Source: PALSA-693 sp963702305
GTDB lineage: Bacteria; Actinomycetota; Acidimicrobiia; Acidimicrobiales; Palsa-688
DNA: 64,000 bases
Reading direction: 5' to 3'
Assembly: GCA_963702305.1 (NCBI GenBank)
Contig: CAVPBX010000001.1
Location: 1-64,000, forward strand
Both the position numbers and the translations under genes were made by a program. Positions within the stretch are counted from its first letter, which is position 1. Each line of letters starts with the position of its first letter. Of this stretch, positions 8,187 to 18,438 are shown one piece after another. Below the pieces are notes generated by a model that did no database searches, was not told the origin of the DNA, and saw only the letters and a list, made by a program, of their open reading frames with translations.

Positions 8187-8459
8187 ATGCCGAGGTACAT
8201 GGTCGAGCGGACGTTCCCGCAGGGCCTGGCCATACCGATCAACGACGATGGGAGCAAGGGGGTCCAAGAGGTCGTGGGAAACAACAGCTCCGAGGGGGTG
8301 ACCTGGGTGCACTCGTATGTGTCCACTGACAAGCGCAAGACGTATTGCATCTACGACGGGCCGAGCCCTGACGCGATCCACTCCGTCGCGGCCAAGAACG
8401 GCCTTCCCGTCGACACCGTTGTCGAGGTCCGCGTCCTCGACCCCTACTTCTACAGCTAG
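8187..8459 (+). CDS. DUF4242 (SCO4226-like) protein
   Basis: 90 residues. The start is taken at 8187, where GGGAG lies six bases upstream; an in-frame ATG at 8175 lacks this. MPRYMVERTFPQGL opens a small ferredoxin-like fold, with WVHSYVSTDKRKTYCIYDG and a terminal VRVLDPYF, as in DUF4242 proteins. The structural prototype, SCO4226 of Streptomyces, binds nickel; metal binding here is only inferred. It is followed 28 bases later by a LuxR/LAL regulator on the same strand, so the two may be one transcription unit. Confidence 0.8.
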   Translation: MPRYMVERTFPQGLAIPINDDGSKGVQEVVGNNSSEGVTWVHSYVSTDKRKTYCIYDGPSPDAIHSVAAKNGLPVDTVVEVRVLDPYFYS

Positions 8460-8487
8460 GCCGGGCGAGACCCCGGGGCGGCGAGCG

Positions 8488-11190
8488 ATGTCCGCCTCAG
8501 CATCGGGATCTCCACTCTGGCCCGGCGGGGCCGGCGATAGAGTCGATTCCGTGGGGCCTCTCGAGCGCGGCGCCATCCTGGAGCAACTGGACGCCCTCCT
8601 GGGCGAGGCGGCGCTCGGGCGCGGCCGTCTGGTGCTGGTGAGGGGAGAGGCCGGCATCGGCAAGAGCACCCTGGTCGAGGCGTTCACGTCCGGTCGCTCG
8701 AGGCGAGTCCTTTGGGGAATCTGCGACCCGATAGTCCCTCCCCGTCCCCTCGCCCCGCTATTCGACATCGCCTGTCAGGTCGGAGGGGTCTTGGAGGCGG
8801 CTCTCGCCGATCCCGACCGACATCGGATCATCTCGTCCTTTCTTGCCCTTCTCCGAGCAGACGGCGGGCCCTGGATCGCGGTTCTCGAGGACGTGCAGTG
8901 GGCGGACGAGGCCACTCTCGAGGTGCTGAAGGTCGTTGGACGTCGGGCCGCTCAACTCCGTGCGATCGTGATCGCTACATACCGCGACGACGAGGTCGGG
9001 CCGGACCACCCGCTATCGATCGCGCTTGGCGACATACCCGCGGCATCGACGGTGTCGATAAGTCTGCCGCCTCTGTCCGTTGCTGCGGTCGAGAAGCTGT
9101 CGGCCGGGACCGCCATAGACCCACAGGCTCTGCACCAGGTGACTGCTGGCAACCCGTTCTTCGTCACCGAAGTGCTTGCCGCCGGGGGGACCCACCTGCC
9201 GAGCACGGTTCGTGAGGCGCTCTGGGCCCGCACCAAACGTCTGTCGGCAACTGGATCCCAGATCGTGCGGGCCGCATCAGTGCTTGGGCCGCGGTGTGAG
9301 GTGGAGGTCCTCGGTGAGGTCGCGGCCGCCGAGCCCGAGGACATCGACGAGTGCATCGCCGGGGGCCTGTTGCGGAGGCAGCACTCGACTGTCGAGTTCC
9401 GGCATGAGCTGGCGCGCCGGGCCGTTCTCGAATCCCTCGCCGTGTCCGAACGGTCGCGATTGCATCAGCGGGCACTTACCACCCTCCGTGAGCTATCCCC
9501 GTTGGCCGATGCTGCCGAATTCGCCCGCCATGCCGTCGAAGCAGGCGACGCCGACGAGGTTCTCGAGTTCTCTCCCAAGGCCGGACGGGAAGCTGCCGAG
9601 CTCGGAGCTCACAAGGCGTCCCTGGCGCACTACGACAACGCCCTGAAATACGCCGGCCGACTGATGCCGGCCGCCAAGGGCCTCCTCCTGGCGGCTCACG
9701 CCCACGAATGCTGGGTGACCGACAATCCAGCCCGTGCGGTCGCCTCCCAAGAGGAGGCCATCGCCAACTATCGGCAGGCGGGGGAACGAGCTCACGAAGG
9801 TCGGGCCCTCAGCGATCTGGCGGAGTACCTCTGGTGGAATGGCGAAAGCGACCGCGCTCACAGGGCTGCGACGGGAGCCGTCGAGATACTGGAGTCGATC
9901 CGACCCGATGCCAGCGTGGCTCGCGCCTACGCACGGTTGGCCCAGATCTCCATGATGTCGGGGCTGTTTGACATCGCCAGCGAATGGGCAGCAAAGGCCA
10001 TCGCCATGGGTGAGAAGTTCGGGGCCGAGGCCGTCGTGGTCCATGCCATGAACACAAACGGCGTCTCGCAGGTTTGTCTCAGCATTGACGACGGCTGGGT
10101 CCATCTCGACGAAAGTCTGCGCCGAGCCACCGCTGCCGATCTTGAGGAGGACATCGCCCGAGCCTTCAACAACCTGATCGCCGCGTCTCGGGAGAACCGG
10201 CGGTACGACCTGTTCGACAACTACAGCGGGCAGGCCGCGGTCTTCTTCGACGAGCACGACCTCGACTCCAGTTCCCTGTGTCTAATCGGCGACATCACGG
10301 ACGGGCTGTTCGAGCGGGGCCGTTGGGCAGAAGCGGAGTCCCAGGCCCGCGCCATCGTCGAGCGCGGCACCCGGCAGGGTCGCGTTCAATGTCTCGCTGT
10401 CCTGGGCCGGTTGGCGGCCCGTCGCGGCGACTCAGATCCGTTTGTGTTCCTAGACCAGGCGCTAGAGCAGCAACGGGCATTTGGCGGAGAAGTCATGTAC
10501 CCGCTCAGGCCCGCCCGAGCCGAAGCGGCCTGGCTGGCTGGCGACGTAAGAATGGCGGCCCGTGAAATATCTGCCGGGATGGCGGCCGTCACCGCTGCGA
10601 CCAACCCGTGGTTGCTGGGAGAGTTCGCCGTGTGGGCCGCGTGGGTGGGGGCCGACTGGGAGTGTCTGGCACGCCCCGCCGAGCCGTACGCTTTACTGCT
10701 GGACGGACACCCCGAGAAGTCCGCCGCCGCGTGGGCGACGCTCGGCTGCCCCTACGAAGAGGCGCAGGCCCTTGTCGACATACACGAAGAACAACCGATG
10801 CGTCGCGCTCTGTCAATCTTCCAATCACTGGGGGCGGCCCCAGCGGCCAGGCTGGTCATCCAGCGCCTTCGCGATATGGGGGTTGAGAAGATCGCGCGCG
10901 GACCCCGACCTTCGACCCGAGCCAACCCAAACGGCCTCAGCGAGCGCGAAATCGAGGTTCTCGTGCTGTTGGCCAAAGGGCTGCGGAACGCGGAGATTGC
11001 CGAGCGACTTGTCGTATCGACTCGGACGGTCGATCACCATGTATCTTCGATTCTGGTGAAGCTGGATGTTCGCAGCCGCTACCACGCCGGACAGAAGGCC
11101 ATCGCCATGGGCCTGATTGGCAACGGTTCGCTCCAAGCTGTGACCCAAGCGCCCACCGACGGCAGCACCAGGGACGAACACGACCGATAG
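8488..11190 (+). CDS. LuxR-family regulator with AAA ATPase domain (LAL type)
   Basis: About 900 residues. Walker A GEAGIGKST at about 53-61 and a Walker B-like WIAVLEDVQWAD near 135 mark the STAND/AAA ATPase core. A long helical TPR-like region follows (about 330-790). A LuxR helix-turn-helix closes the protein: LSEREIEVLVLLAKGL, AEIAERLVVSTRTVDHHVSSI. Such proteins are signal-dependent transcription activators in the cytoplasm. ATG 8488 is chosen; an in-frame GTG at about 8551 lies closer to the conserved start, and neither has a strong ribosome site. The target genes and ligand are unknown; the DUF4242 gene just upstream may be connected. Confidence 0.85.
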   Translation: MSASASGSPLWPGGAGDRVDSVGPLERGAILEQLDALLGEAALGRGRLVLVRGEAGIGKSTLVEAFTSGRSRRVLWGICDPIVPPRPLAPLFDIACQVGGVLEAALADPDRHRIISSFLALLRADGGPWIAVLEDVQWADEATLEVLKVVGRRAAQLRAIVIATYRDDEVGPDHPLSIALGDIPAASTVSISLPPLSVAAVEKLSAGTAIDPQALHQVTAGNPFFVTEVLAAGGTHLPSTVREALWARTKRLSATGSQIVRAASVLGPRCEVEVLGEVAAAEPEDIDECIAGGLLRRQHSTVEFRHELARRAVLESLAVSERSRLHQRALTTLRELSPLADAAEFARHAVEAGDADEVLEFSPKAGREAAELGAHKASLAHYDNALKYAGRLMPAAKGLLLAAHAHECWVTDNPARAVASQEEAIANYRQAGERAHEGRALSDLAEYLWWNGESDRAHRAATGAVEILESIRPDASVARAYARLAQISMMSGLFDIASEWAAKAIAMGEKFGAEAVVVHAMNTNGVSQVCLSIDDGWVHLDESLRRATAADLEEDIARAFNNLIAASRENRRYDLFDNYSGQAAVFFDEHDLDSSSLCLIGDITDGLFERGRWAEAESQARAIVERGTRQGRVQCLAVLGRLAARRGDSDPFVFLDQALEQQRAFGGEVMYPLRPARAEAAWLAGDVRMAAREISAGMAAVTAATNPWLLGEFAVWAAWVGADWECLARPAEPYALLLDGHPEKSAAAWATLGCPYEEAQALVDIHEEQPMRRALSIFQSLGAAPAARLVIQRLRDMGVEKIARGPRPSTRANPNGLSEREIEVLVLLAKGLRNAEIAERLVVSTRTVDHHVSSILVKLDVRSRYHAGQKAIAMGLIGNGSLQAVTQAPTDGSTRDEHDR

Positions 11191-11228
11191 GCCGAAAGGC
11201 CCCGACCCAGACGTAGGTTGGTGGCGTG

Positions 11229-12194
11229 ATGGTCCAGACCGAGACCCGCCGCCTCCAGCGACTCGCCGAAGAGCTGGAGGAAAGCGGCCTGCCCCTCGAC
11301 GGCAGCGCCGCCTTCCGGTCCATGCTGCTGGAAGAGGTGGACCACGCCTTGAGGCCGACCGTGCACGAGCGGCGGGTGGCTAGCAGCGGCACCATCCTCG
11401 CGCCCAGGTCGGATCCGGCGACGTGGACGGAGGGAACCGAGCTGCAGATGTCACGCACCCCCCTGCGCCAGCCCACCTTGGCGGCGTCTCGGCGATTCAT
11501 CAACGGGCTCTCCAGCTGGCTGCTCCGCCGGGAGGACGACGCCGAGAACGAGTGGGTGCTCTTCGACCGCCCGGCCGGCTCCGAGCGGGACTTGGTCATC
11601 TTGGCCGACGTGATGGACGCCACCATCGTCCAGCGCCACCCGTCCGACGTGGTCCGCATCGTCGGTCCGTTCGGGGTGCTGCGCTGGGACGGGCGCACCT
11701 GGCATCACGAGCCGCCCGTCGGGGCCTGGATCGACAGCGTGTCGGCCGGGCCGTACGCGGGCGATCGCAAGGTGCTCGAAGCCCTGCTGCAGATGGCGGT
11801 GCACGATCTGGGGTCGCTCGGCATCGGGGCCCTGCTGGTCTACCGCCCCGACGACTCCCCCGGCCCTCCAGTGGACGAGCGGCTCCCGGTCCCACCTCCG
11901 CTCCGCGTCCGCAAAGCGGCCCATCTGGCCCCGCTACGCCACGCCCTGGCCCAGACCGACGGCGCCTTCGTGTTCGACGCCGAGGGTGTGCTGCGACGGC
12001 TGGGCGTCCGCCTGGTGCCCAGCCCTGACGCGGAAAACGAGGTCGACGCCCTGGGCGGAACCCGCCACACCTCCGGGGTCCGCTATAGCCACGACGATCC
12101 GACCGCCACGGTCATCGTGGTGAGCGAGGACGGCCCGGTATCGGTGCTCCGGGCGGGGGAGGTCCTCCGTCTGGGCCCCCCGCCGGCTCCGTAG
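11229..12194 (+). CDS. Diadenylate cyclase (DAC/DisA_N) domain protein
   Basis: About 321 residues. The C-terminal part (residues about 170-312) matches the DAC domain that makes c-di-AMP from two ATP: IGALLVYRPDD, then DGAFVFDAEGV (DGA motif, about 245-247), GGTRHTSGVRYS (about 277-288) and VIVVSEDGPVSVLRAGEV. The catalytic RHR motif of DisA/CdaA reads RHT here. The N-terminal 165 residues (ILADVMDATIVQRHP and neighbours) are not the DisA helical/DNA-binding part nor membrane helices, so this is a soluble, non-DisA, non-CdaA architecture. GTG at 11226 or ATG at 11229 could start it; the ribosome site is weak. No operon partner except possibly the LAL regulator 38 bases upstream. Confidence 0.75.
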   Translation: MVQTETRRLQRLAEELEESGLPLDGSAAFRSMLLEEVDHALRPTVHERRVASSGTILAPRSDPATWTEGTELQMSRTPLRQPTLAASRRFINGLSSWLLRREDDAENEWVLFDRPAGSERDLVILADVMDATIVQRHPSDVVRIVGPFGVLRWDGRTWHHEPPVGAWIDSVSAGPYAGDRKVLEALLQMAVHDLGSLGIGALLVYRPDDSPGPPVDERLPVPPPLRVRKAAHLAPLRHALAQTDGAFVFDAEGVLRRLGVRLVPSPDAENEVDALGGTRHTSGVRYSHDDPTATVIVVSEDGPVSVLRAGEVLRLGPPPAP

Positions 12195-12200
12195 GCGCCG

Positions 12201-12860
12201 CTATCGCCCTCTGATCCGGTGGCGCAGCTCGAGGTAGACATCGGTTCCGACGATCGCCTCCAACTCGGCGCCCAGCGAGTCGATGACCTGATCCTCGCCC
12301 ACGTAGGCCAACGAACCCTCAGTGCAGCACCACGCCATGGTCTCGCCCTCTGCCCCCCAGTCACCGCGCGTCCAACGGTGCACCGTCGCCACTTCGGTAT
12401 CGTCTGGGCCCGTCTCCCAGTCCACCTTGATGGGCAGCTGCCAGCAGACCGACGGCTTCCAATGGATGGGGGACTCGCCCGCCTCCGTAGCCGCCAGGTG
12501 CAGCGCGCAGCCTGCGCCGCCGACGAATTCGGGGCGGTTGAGGAAGATGCAGGCCCCATCGACTACTCGGGTGTGGGTACGGGTGCTGTCGCTGAAGATG
12601 CCACCGTCGCTCGCCTCGGCGTGCTGCTCGAAGCGGACCGGGTCCAACGTCGCCGCCAGCGCCGCGATCAATCGGGCTTCGTCGGCATCGCCTAGGTCAG
12701 CACCGATGGAGCAGCACCCGAGGCCGAGATGCGCGGCCGGCGTCGGACCAATGCCGTGGCAACCTCGGCCCCACAGGCAGACCCACTTTGAGGTCAAGAA
12801 CTCCCGATCGAAGCGCCAGACCGTGCCGCCGTCGCGGATCTCCTCCAACGCCGGGTCCAT
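12201..12860 (-). CDS. Cys-rich protein resembling DUF3109/YkgJ-type metal-binding proteins
   Basis: 219 residues. Cysteines cluster in recognisable places: CLWGRGCHG (about 28-36), GLGCCS, ACIFLNRPEF..GAGCALHLAA (about 103-125), HWKPSVCWQLPI (about 132-143) and WCC. The GCALH..AA..G..P..WKP..C pattern is that of DUF3109/YkgJ-like proteins, which bind a metal or Fe-S cluster through conserved cysteines. The function is unknown. It converges with the DAC gene, its stop lying 6 bases after that stop. ATG 12858-12860 is the only good start. Confidence 0.6.
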   Translation of the reverse strand: MDPALEEIRDGGTVWRFDREFLTSKWVCLWGRGCHGIGPTPAAHLGLGCCSIGADLGDADEARLIAALAATLDPVRFEQHAEASDGGIFSDSTRTHTRVVDGACIFLNRPEFVGGAGCALHLAATEAGESPIHWKPSVCWQLPIKVDWETGPDDTEVATVHRWTRGDWGAEGETMAWCCTEGSLAYVGEDQVIDSLGAELEAIVGTDVYLELRHRIRGR

Positions 12861-12979
12861 CCGCGGAGCTTACGCCCCGGTTGGGCGAGTATCGGTCGCA
12901 TCGGACGAATTTGGTTGCCGTCTAGATATGAGAGCCTGCCGCCGCGAAACCGTCGTCCGCCGAGCCCTGAGCGCGCCCC

Positions 12980-14236
12980 ATGGCTGATCGCCGATCGGCG
13001 TTGCCCCGGACCGCGATCGAGGCGCTGTGCAGGACCGCGGAGGCGCTGCTCGCGGACACCAGCGAGATGGCAGCTCTCGCGCTGGCGGAGCTGGTGGTCC
13101 GGCGCTACCGCGACCTCAAGCCGGTCGAACGGCTCGAGTTCATGACCTTCCTGCTCAGCGAGCTCGGCCCCGTCCGCCCCGCGGTCGACGTGGCGATCGA
13201 CGGCTTCCGCATGGATCGGTCCGAGGCCTCGCTCACCCGGCTGTTCCAGGCGGTCGAGCCCCGGCGCCAGGCGCTGTTTCGGGCCATCAACATGGCCTCG
13301 GGAGGGACGTGGACCGTCCTGTCGATGCGGTCGGATGTCTTGGGGCTGCTCGACGAGCACCCGGCACTGGCGCCCGTCGAGGCCGACCTGTTCCACGTGC
13401 TGTCCTCGTGGTTCAACCGTGGCTTCATCGTGTTGGAGCGGATCAACTGGCGCAGCCCCGGAGCGGTTCTGGAGCGCCTGATCGACTACGAGGCGGTGCA
13501 CGAGATTCGCGGATGGGACGACCTGCGCCGGCGATTGGCCGATGACCGACGTTGCTTCGGCTACTTCCATCCGGCCGTGGAGGACGAGCCGCTGATCTTC
13601 ATCGAGGTGGCGCTCACGCCGGGCCTGGCGTCCAATATTCAAGATCTACTCGACGCGCCGCTCCCCGACGACGACGATCCACCCGCGGATACCGCGACCT
13701 TCTACTCCATCACCAACTGCCAGGCCGGATTGCGGGGCATCCCGCTCGGAAACTTCCTGATCAAACAAGTGGTGCACGAACTGGCCGGGGAGCTGCCGCA
13801 GATCACCCGGTTCGCCACCTTGTCACCAGTGCCCGGCTTTGCCGCGTGGCTGGACGGGGCCCGTCGCACCGAGGCCCTCCCCTCCTCCGATCGACTCCTC
13901 CTCAGGGCGATCGACGAGCCGGGCTGGTTCGAGGCTCCCCGGACCGCTGATTCCCTCAAGCCCGCGTTGCTGCGGGCGTGCGCCCACTACCTGGTCAACG
14001 TCAAGCAGGGCACGAAACCGAGCGATTCGGTCGCCCGTTTTCACCTCCGCAACGGCGCCCGCCTGCAGCGGATCAACTGGCTCGGGGACACGTCAGCCAA
14101 CGGGATGCGCCACTCGCATGGCTTGCTTGTCAACTACGTCTATGACGAGACGCAGATCAACCAGAACCATGAGGCGTACCTGCATGACGGCACCGTGGCC
14201 TACAGCGACACCATCCGAGGCCTTCTCGACACCTGA
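12980..14236 (+). CDS. Malonyl-CoA decarboxylase
   Basis: 418 residues, close to the usual length for bacterial enzymes. It turns malonyl-CoA into acetyl-CoA and CO2. The helical N-terminal domain (about 1-125) precedes the acetyltransferase-like catalytic domain: FYSITNCQAGLRGIPLGNFLI, FATLSPVPGFAAWL (catalytic Ser region, about 276-290) and NGMRHSHGLLVNYVYDE (catalytic His region, about 374-390). The ATG at 12980 starts just after a divergent promoter region shared with the Cys-rich gene. It may recycle malonyl-CoA or allow growth on malonate; no malonate transporter or CoA ligase lies nearby. It is followed by a membrane protein gene 71 bases later. Confidence 0.9.
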   Translation: MADRRSALPRTAIEALCRTAEALLADTSEMAALALAELVVRRYRDLKPVERLEFMTFLLSELGPVRPAVDVAIDGFRMDRSEASLTRLFQAVEPRRQALFRAINMASGGTWTVLSMRSDVLGLLDEHPALAPVEADLFHVLSSWFNRGFIVLERINWRSPGAVLERLIDYEAVHEIRGWDDLRRRLADDRRCFGYFHPAVEDEPLIFIEVALTPGLASNIQDLLDAPLPDDDDPPADTATFYSITNCQAGLRGIPLGNFLIKQVVHELAGELPQITRFATLSPVPGFAAWLDGARRTEALPSSDRLLLRAIDEPGWFEAPRTADSLKPALLRACAHYLVNVKQGTKPSDSVARFHLRNGARLQRINWLGDTSANGMRHSHGLLVNYVYDETQINQNHEAYLHDGTVAYSDTIRGLLDT

Positions 14237-14307
14237 GCGGTACGACTCTTCCTGCGCCGCGGCGGGCTCGGGCGAGGTCCGGGTCGGCTGGACCTCGCAG
14301 CCGTATC

Positions 14308-15135
14308 ATGCGTGCCATGCCGTCCCGCCCGCCGCCGGAGCCCGGCGAACCCGGGCCGGCTGGTCCCGAGCACTCCTTAACGGGTCTCCTCGGAGCAGTG
14401 CACGAGCAGCTCCAGCGGGTCGAGCGGATGGTGGGGCCGGAGATCGCGGCAGCCCAGTCGGTACCGCGCCGCATGGAACCGGCGTGGCGCCGAGCGACCG
14501 AAGGCGAGCACCGACTGCCTGTCGCCGCGGTCGTCGCGGTCGCGATCGCCTTGCAGGTGGTCCTGCCGGATCGGCTGGTGATCCATCCGACTTGGTTGCT
14601 CCCGACGCTCGAAGGGGCCCTCATGGTGGGGCTGATCGCCGCCAATCCGCGCCGGATCAACCGGACCTCGAACCTGTTGCGGACCGCCAGTGTGGCCCTG
14701 ATCGCCCTCATCTCCCTGGCCAATGCCTGGTCGTCTGGGAAACTTATCGATGGGATCATCAACGGGACCGGAGGCAGCAACGCTTCAGATTTGCTCTCGC
14801 GCGGCGCCAGCATTTACGTCACCAATATCATCGTGTTCGCCTTGTGGTACTGGGAATGGGATCGCGGGGGTCCGGTCGCCCGCGCCCAGGCGCTGCGGCG
14901 CTACCCGGATTTCCTCTTTCCCCAGATGGCCCAGCCGGACTTGGCCCCGCCCAACTGGACCGCCACCTTCATCGATTATCTGTACGTGTCGTTTACCAAT
15001 GCCACCGCGTTCAGCCCGACCGACGTCATGCCCTTGTCGCGCTGGGCGAAGATGCTGATGCTGCTCCAATCCGCGGTGGCCCTGCTGACGGTGGCTCTGG
15101 TGATCGCCCGGGCCGTCAATATCCTCAAAGGATAG
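14308..15135 (+). CDS. Integral membrane protein, DUF1345-like
   Basis: 275 residues. After a Pro/Gly-rich N-terminus of about 70 residues come roughly five membrane helices: AAVVAVAIALQVVLP, LEGALMVGLIAAN, TASVALIALISLANAW, IYVTNIIVFALWYW, and a final MLMLLQSAVALLTVALVIA. Between the last helices, YVSFTNATAFSPTDVMPLS resembles the pore-loop-like region of DUF1345 and similar predicted channel proteins. The role is unknown. No clear ribosome site decides between the two nearby ATGs (14308 or 14317). Confidence 0.7.
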   Translation: MRAMPSRPPPEPGEPGPAGPEHSLTGLLGAVHEQLQRVERMVGPEIAAAQSVPRRMEPAWRRATEGEHRLPVAAVVAVAIALQVVLPDRLVIHPTWLLPTLEGALMVGLIAANPRRINRTSNLLRTASVALIALISLANAWSSGKLIDGIINGTGGSNASDLLSRGASIYVTNIIVFALWYWEWDRGGPVARAQALRRYPDFLFPQMAQPDLAPPNWTATFIDYLYVSFTNATAFSPTDVMPLSRWAKMLMLLQSAVALLTVALVIARAVNILKG

Positions 15136-15163
15136 CGACCTTCGGCCTTCTGACGCTGATCGG

Positions 15164-18100
15164 TTAGGCCAGCCGGGCCCCGAGCTCGGCGGCCCGCAAC
15201 TGCACCCGGCCCATGTCCGTCGGGGCCGCTTCCACCGAGACCTCCTCGACGAGCGACCGGGCCTGCGCCCGGTCACCGGGTTGGTCTCGTCCGATCAGGG
15301 CGGCGGCAGTATCGAGCTGGCCGTGCAGCCGCCACAGCCGGCTCCGGAAGCGCCGGTGCAGGCGGGCCGCGGCAGTGTGATGGGAAAGGGCGGCGTCGAA
15401 GTCGCCGGTCTGGGCGGAGATCAAGCCCAGATAGCGGTCGACCGCGCCGTAACAGGCGGAGGCGATACCGAAGCCCGCGAGCAGGTGGCCGGCGCGGGGG
15501 GCGAGCACGTCGGCGATGCGCTGGGCCGCCGAGTTGTCACCCAGGGAGACGGCGGTCTCACTGAGCGGCGCGAGCGCGAAGATGAGCTGGGCCGGAATGC
15601 AGTCGAAGCCGTCGTCGTCGACCGTCGCCAAGATCGTCCGAGCCCGCGGATTGTCACCGACGATGGTGGCGCTCACCCCTTGCCAGCCGAGGACCACCGG
15701 ATGACCGGGCCAGACGGACTCGAAGAAGCGCAGGGATTCCGCCTCCTCGGGCAGGCGTCCCTGTTCGAAACGCAGCATCGACTGCTGGTGGAACTGCACC
15801 GCGAGGGAGATCTGCCTGGCCGCGGCGCGGCCCAGGCGGGCCGATTGTCCGATGAGGGCGTCGGCTTTTTCCAGCTCGCCGTCGACCGTCGCCTCCAGTA
15901 CCCGCCAGGTGACCGCGACCCATTGGCTGTAGGTGGCGACATGGCCGCTGACGCCTTCTTCGAGGAGTCGCAGGGTGGTGTTGAAAGCTTCGCGATCGGC
16001 GAACTCGATGATCGGGCGCATACGCATGAAGCGACCCCGCAAGGTGACCGCAGGGTCGGCGCAGGTCTCGGCTGACCGGGTGCACTCGTCGAGCACCAGC
16101 CGACTGGTCGCCCGATCGGGGTCGCACCACAAGGTCAGCAGCCGGCCGATGGATCCCAGATACCGAGTGGCGGGGTCGTCGATGTCGCGGGAGAGCCGCC
16201 ACGCCGCGTCAGCCTCCCGTTGGAGGTCGTCCCAGTGGCGGGCGGTGTAGTGATGGAAGGCCAGGTGCCCGCGCAAGCGGGATGCGACCGCGGGTTCATG
16301 GTCGCCGAGCCGGGCCACGACCGCTTCCAGCTCGGCAACGGCCCGGGCGTCCAGGCGGTCCATGTCGTAGGGCAGCGCCTCGATGGCCTTGATCAGCAGG
16401 TCCAGGTTGCCTGCCGTCCGGGCCAGGGCAATGGCCTCCAGGATGGCGTTTCCCGCCGCCTCCGCGTCATCGGCATGTAGGGCACTGCCGTGCAGCAGCA
16501 ACAGCTGGGCCCGCTCGAGGGGGGTACCGGCCACCTGGGCCAACAGATCGAGGGCCCGCTGGCAGTGCCCGGCGGCTTCCTCGAAGGCCCCGACCCACAG
16601 GGCCGCCCGGGCCGCCATCTCGCCGTACGCCACGGCGTCGTGCCAGTGGTCGGCGGTGGCGCGGGAGAGGTGGTTGGCAATCTCGGCCGCGTGGCCACGC
16701 GAGTCGCCGGCGCGCAGGCGCACGAGGGCGCGGCCGATTCGTCCGTGCGTGGCGGCCTGCTCACCCGGCTCGATCCCGGCGATGACCGCGTCGCGAATCA
16801 GATCGTGGGTGAATCGCCAGGTGTGCACCGTCACCGAGGCCTGGGACACGATGCCTGCCGTCTCGCCGGCTGCCAAGGCTCCCAGGACAACACCGGTGTC
16901 GACGCCCGCCGCCTCGGCCGTGATATCGACGACGACGCTGCGGCCGGCGACCGCGGCCACCTGCAGGACCCGGACCGCGGTGGCGTCGAGGGCGACCAGG
17001 CGTTCGGCGATCGCCACCCGGACGCTGTCGGGCACCACGCTCGGACCGGTGCTCCGTACCATGGTGCCGGCGTAGGCGCGGAGGAACAACGGGTTCCCGC
17101 CCGCGTGCCGGACTACCGCCCTGGCTGTCTCCTGATCCAAGTCGGGCGCGTATGCCGCCACCAGGCGGGCGCACTGGTCCTCGGGGAGCTCGCCGAGGTC
17201 GATCCGGGTGGCGTTGGGGGTGTGGCCGAGCTGGCTGAGCACCTGGCGGGCGGGGTGCTCGGCCGGCGTCGGACGCGACATGGCGAGCACCATTACTCGT
17301 CCCAGGTCGTGCTCGGCGCCGAGGCGGCGCAGCAGTTGCAATGACGAGGGATCGGCCAGGTGCAGGTCGTCGAGGACCACCAGGATGAGTTGCGATTTGG
17401 CGGTGCTGTGCAGGGTTTCGACGATCTGGTCGAAGAGGTGGTCTCGGTCCGATCCGTCGTCCGTCCGGGGGAGGGGGGCGGCGGTCGCGTCCCGATCGTT
17501 GCTGATGTCCCGTCCCGGATCGGTCAGCCGTTTGAGCAAGTCCGTCCAGATCGAGAAGGGGGGCGCCCCCTGGTCGCTGCGCGCGGTCGACCACACCAGC
17601 CGACCGCCGGCCGCGCACGCTTCGCGACCGATGACCTCGGCCAATCGGGTCTTACCCATGCCGCCCTCTCCGATGACCACCGCGATCCTCGGTAAGGCCC
17701 GCTCCACATCGGCCAGCAGGGCCCGGAGCGTGCTCACCTCGCGGGTGCGGCCCACCAGGTCCGAACCCAGTACCGAGTCGCGAGGCGTGATGACCTCTGG
17801 CAATGCCGGATGGCGCAGCCCGAAGACGCGCTCCGGTCGCTCCACGTCCTTGAGGACGAAGACCCCCAGGTCGACGAGGTCGCACTCCGGGGGCAGGGAG
17901 GCGCGAACGGCCTCCGCCGTCGTCGCGGACAGGAGGACGCGCCCCCTGCAGCCAGGCTGCGCAACCGGGCGGCCCGGTTGACCGGGGGACCGTAGTACTC
18001 GCCCCAACGTTGGTTGGTGTCGGCCGTGTGCACAGCCATCCGCACCGGCAGGCCGACCTCGGTGAGCATGCGCATCTGGCAGGCCAGGGCGGCGTGGAGG

Positions 18101-18330
18101 GCGGCGGGAGCGACCGGGAAGACCGCGAACGTCGAATCGCCCTCGCCGCGGGCCTTGATGAGCTCGCCGCCCGCCTTGGTCACCTCGGCCTCGATCGCCG
18201 TGTCGTGGGCTTCCAGCAGTTGCGCCATGTGGTCCGGGTCGGCTTCCCAGCGGCGGGTCGATCCTTCGATGTCGGTCATCAGGTAGGTGACCCGGCTGGC
18301 GAGACGACCTCCTTCCACGTCGACCGACAT
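15164..18330 (-). pseudogene. Adenylate/guanylate cyclase-domain regulator with AAA ATPase and TPR region, frameshifted
   Basis: The N-terminus (from 18330) is a class III nucleotide cyclase homology domain: TYLMTDIEGSTRRWE, GEGDSTFAVF, GPPVNRAARLRSLAAGG. The frame then breaks. Adding one G to the five-base run at 17942-17946 joins it to RVLLSATTAEAVRASLP, the end of the same domain, then an ATPase core (VIGEGGMGKTRLAEVIG Walker A; LILVVLDDLHLAD Walker B) and a long TPR-like C-terminus to 15164. The whole would be about 1,055 residues, a common actinobacterial CHD-ATPase-TPR regulator design. Whether this is inactivation or a homopolymer error cannot be told here. Everything else in the gene is intact. 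Confidence 0.82.
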
Positions 18331-18438
18331 GGAGCGGAATCGTACAAGGGGAGGGTCAGTTCAGACTCCTTTCAGGTGACGTTGGGGTGGCGCTCAGGTG
18401 GGCTTGCGACGAATCGCGGCGACGAGGAGGTGCTGCAC

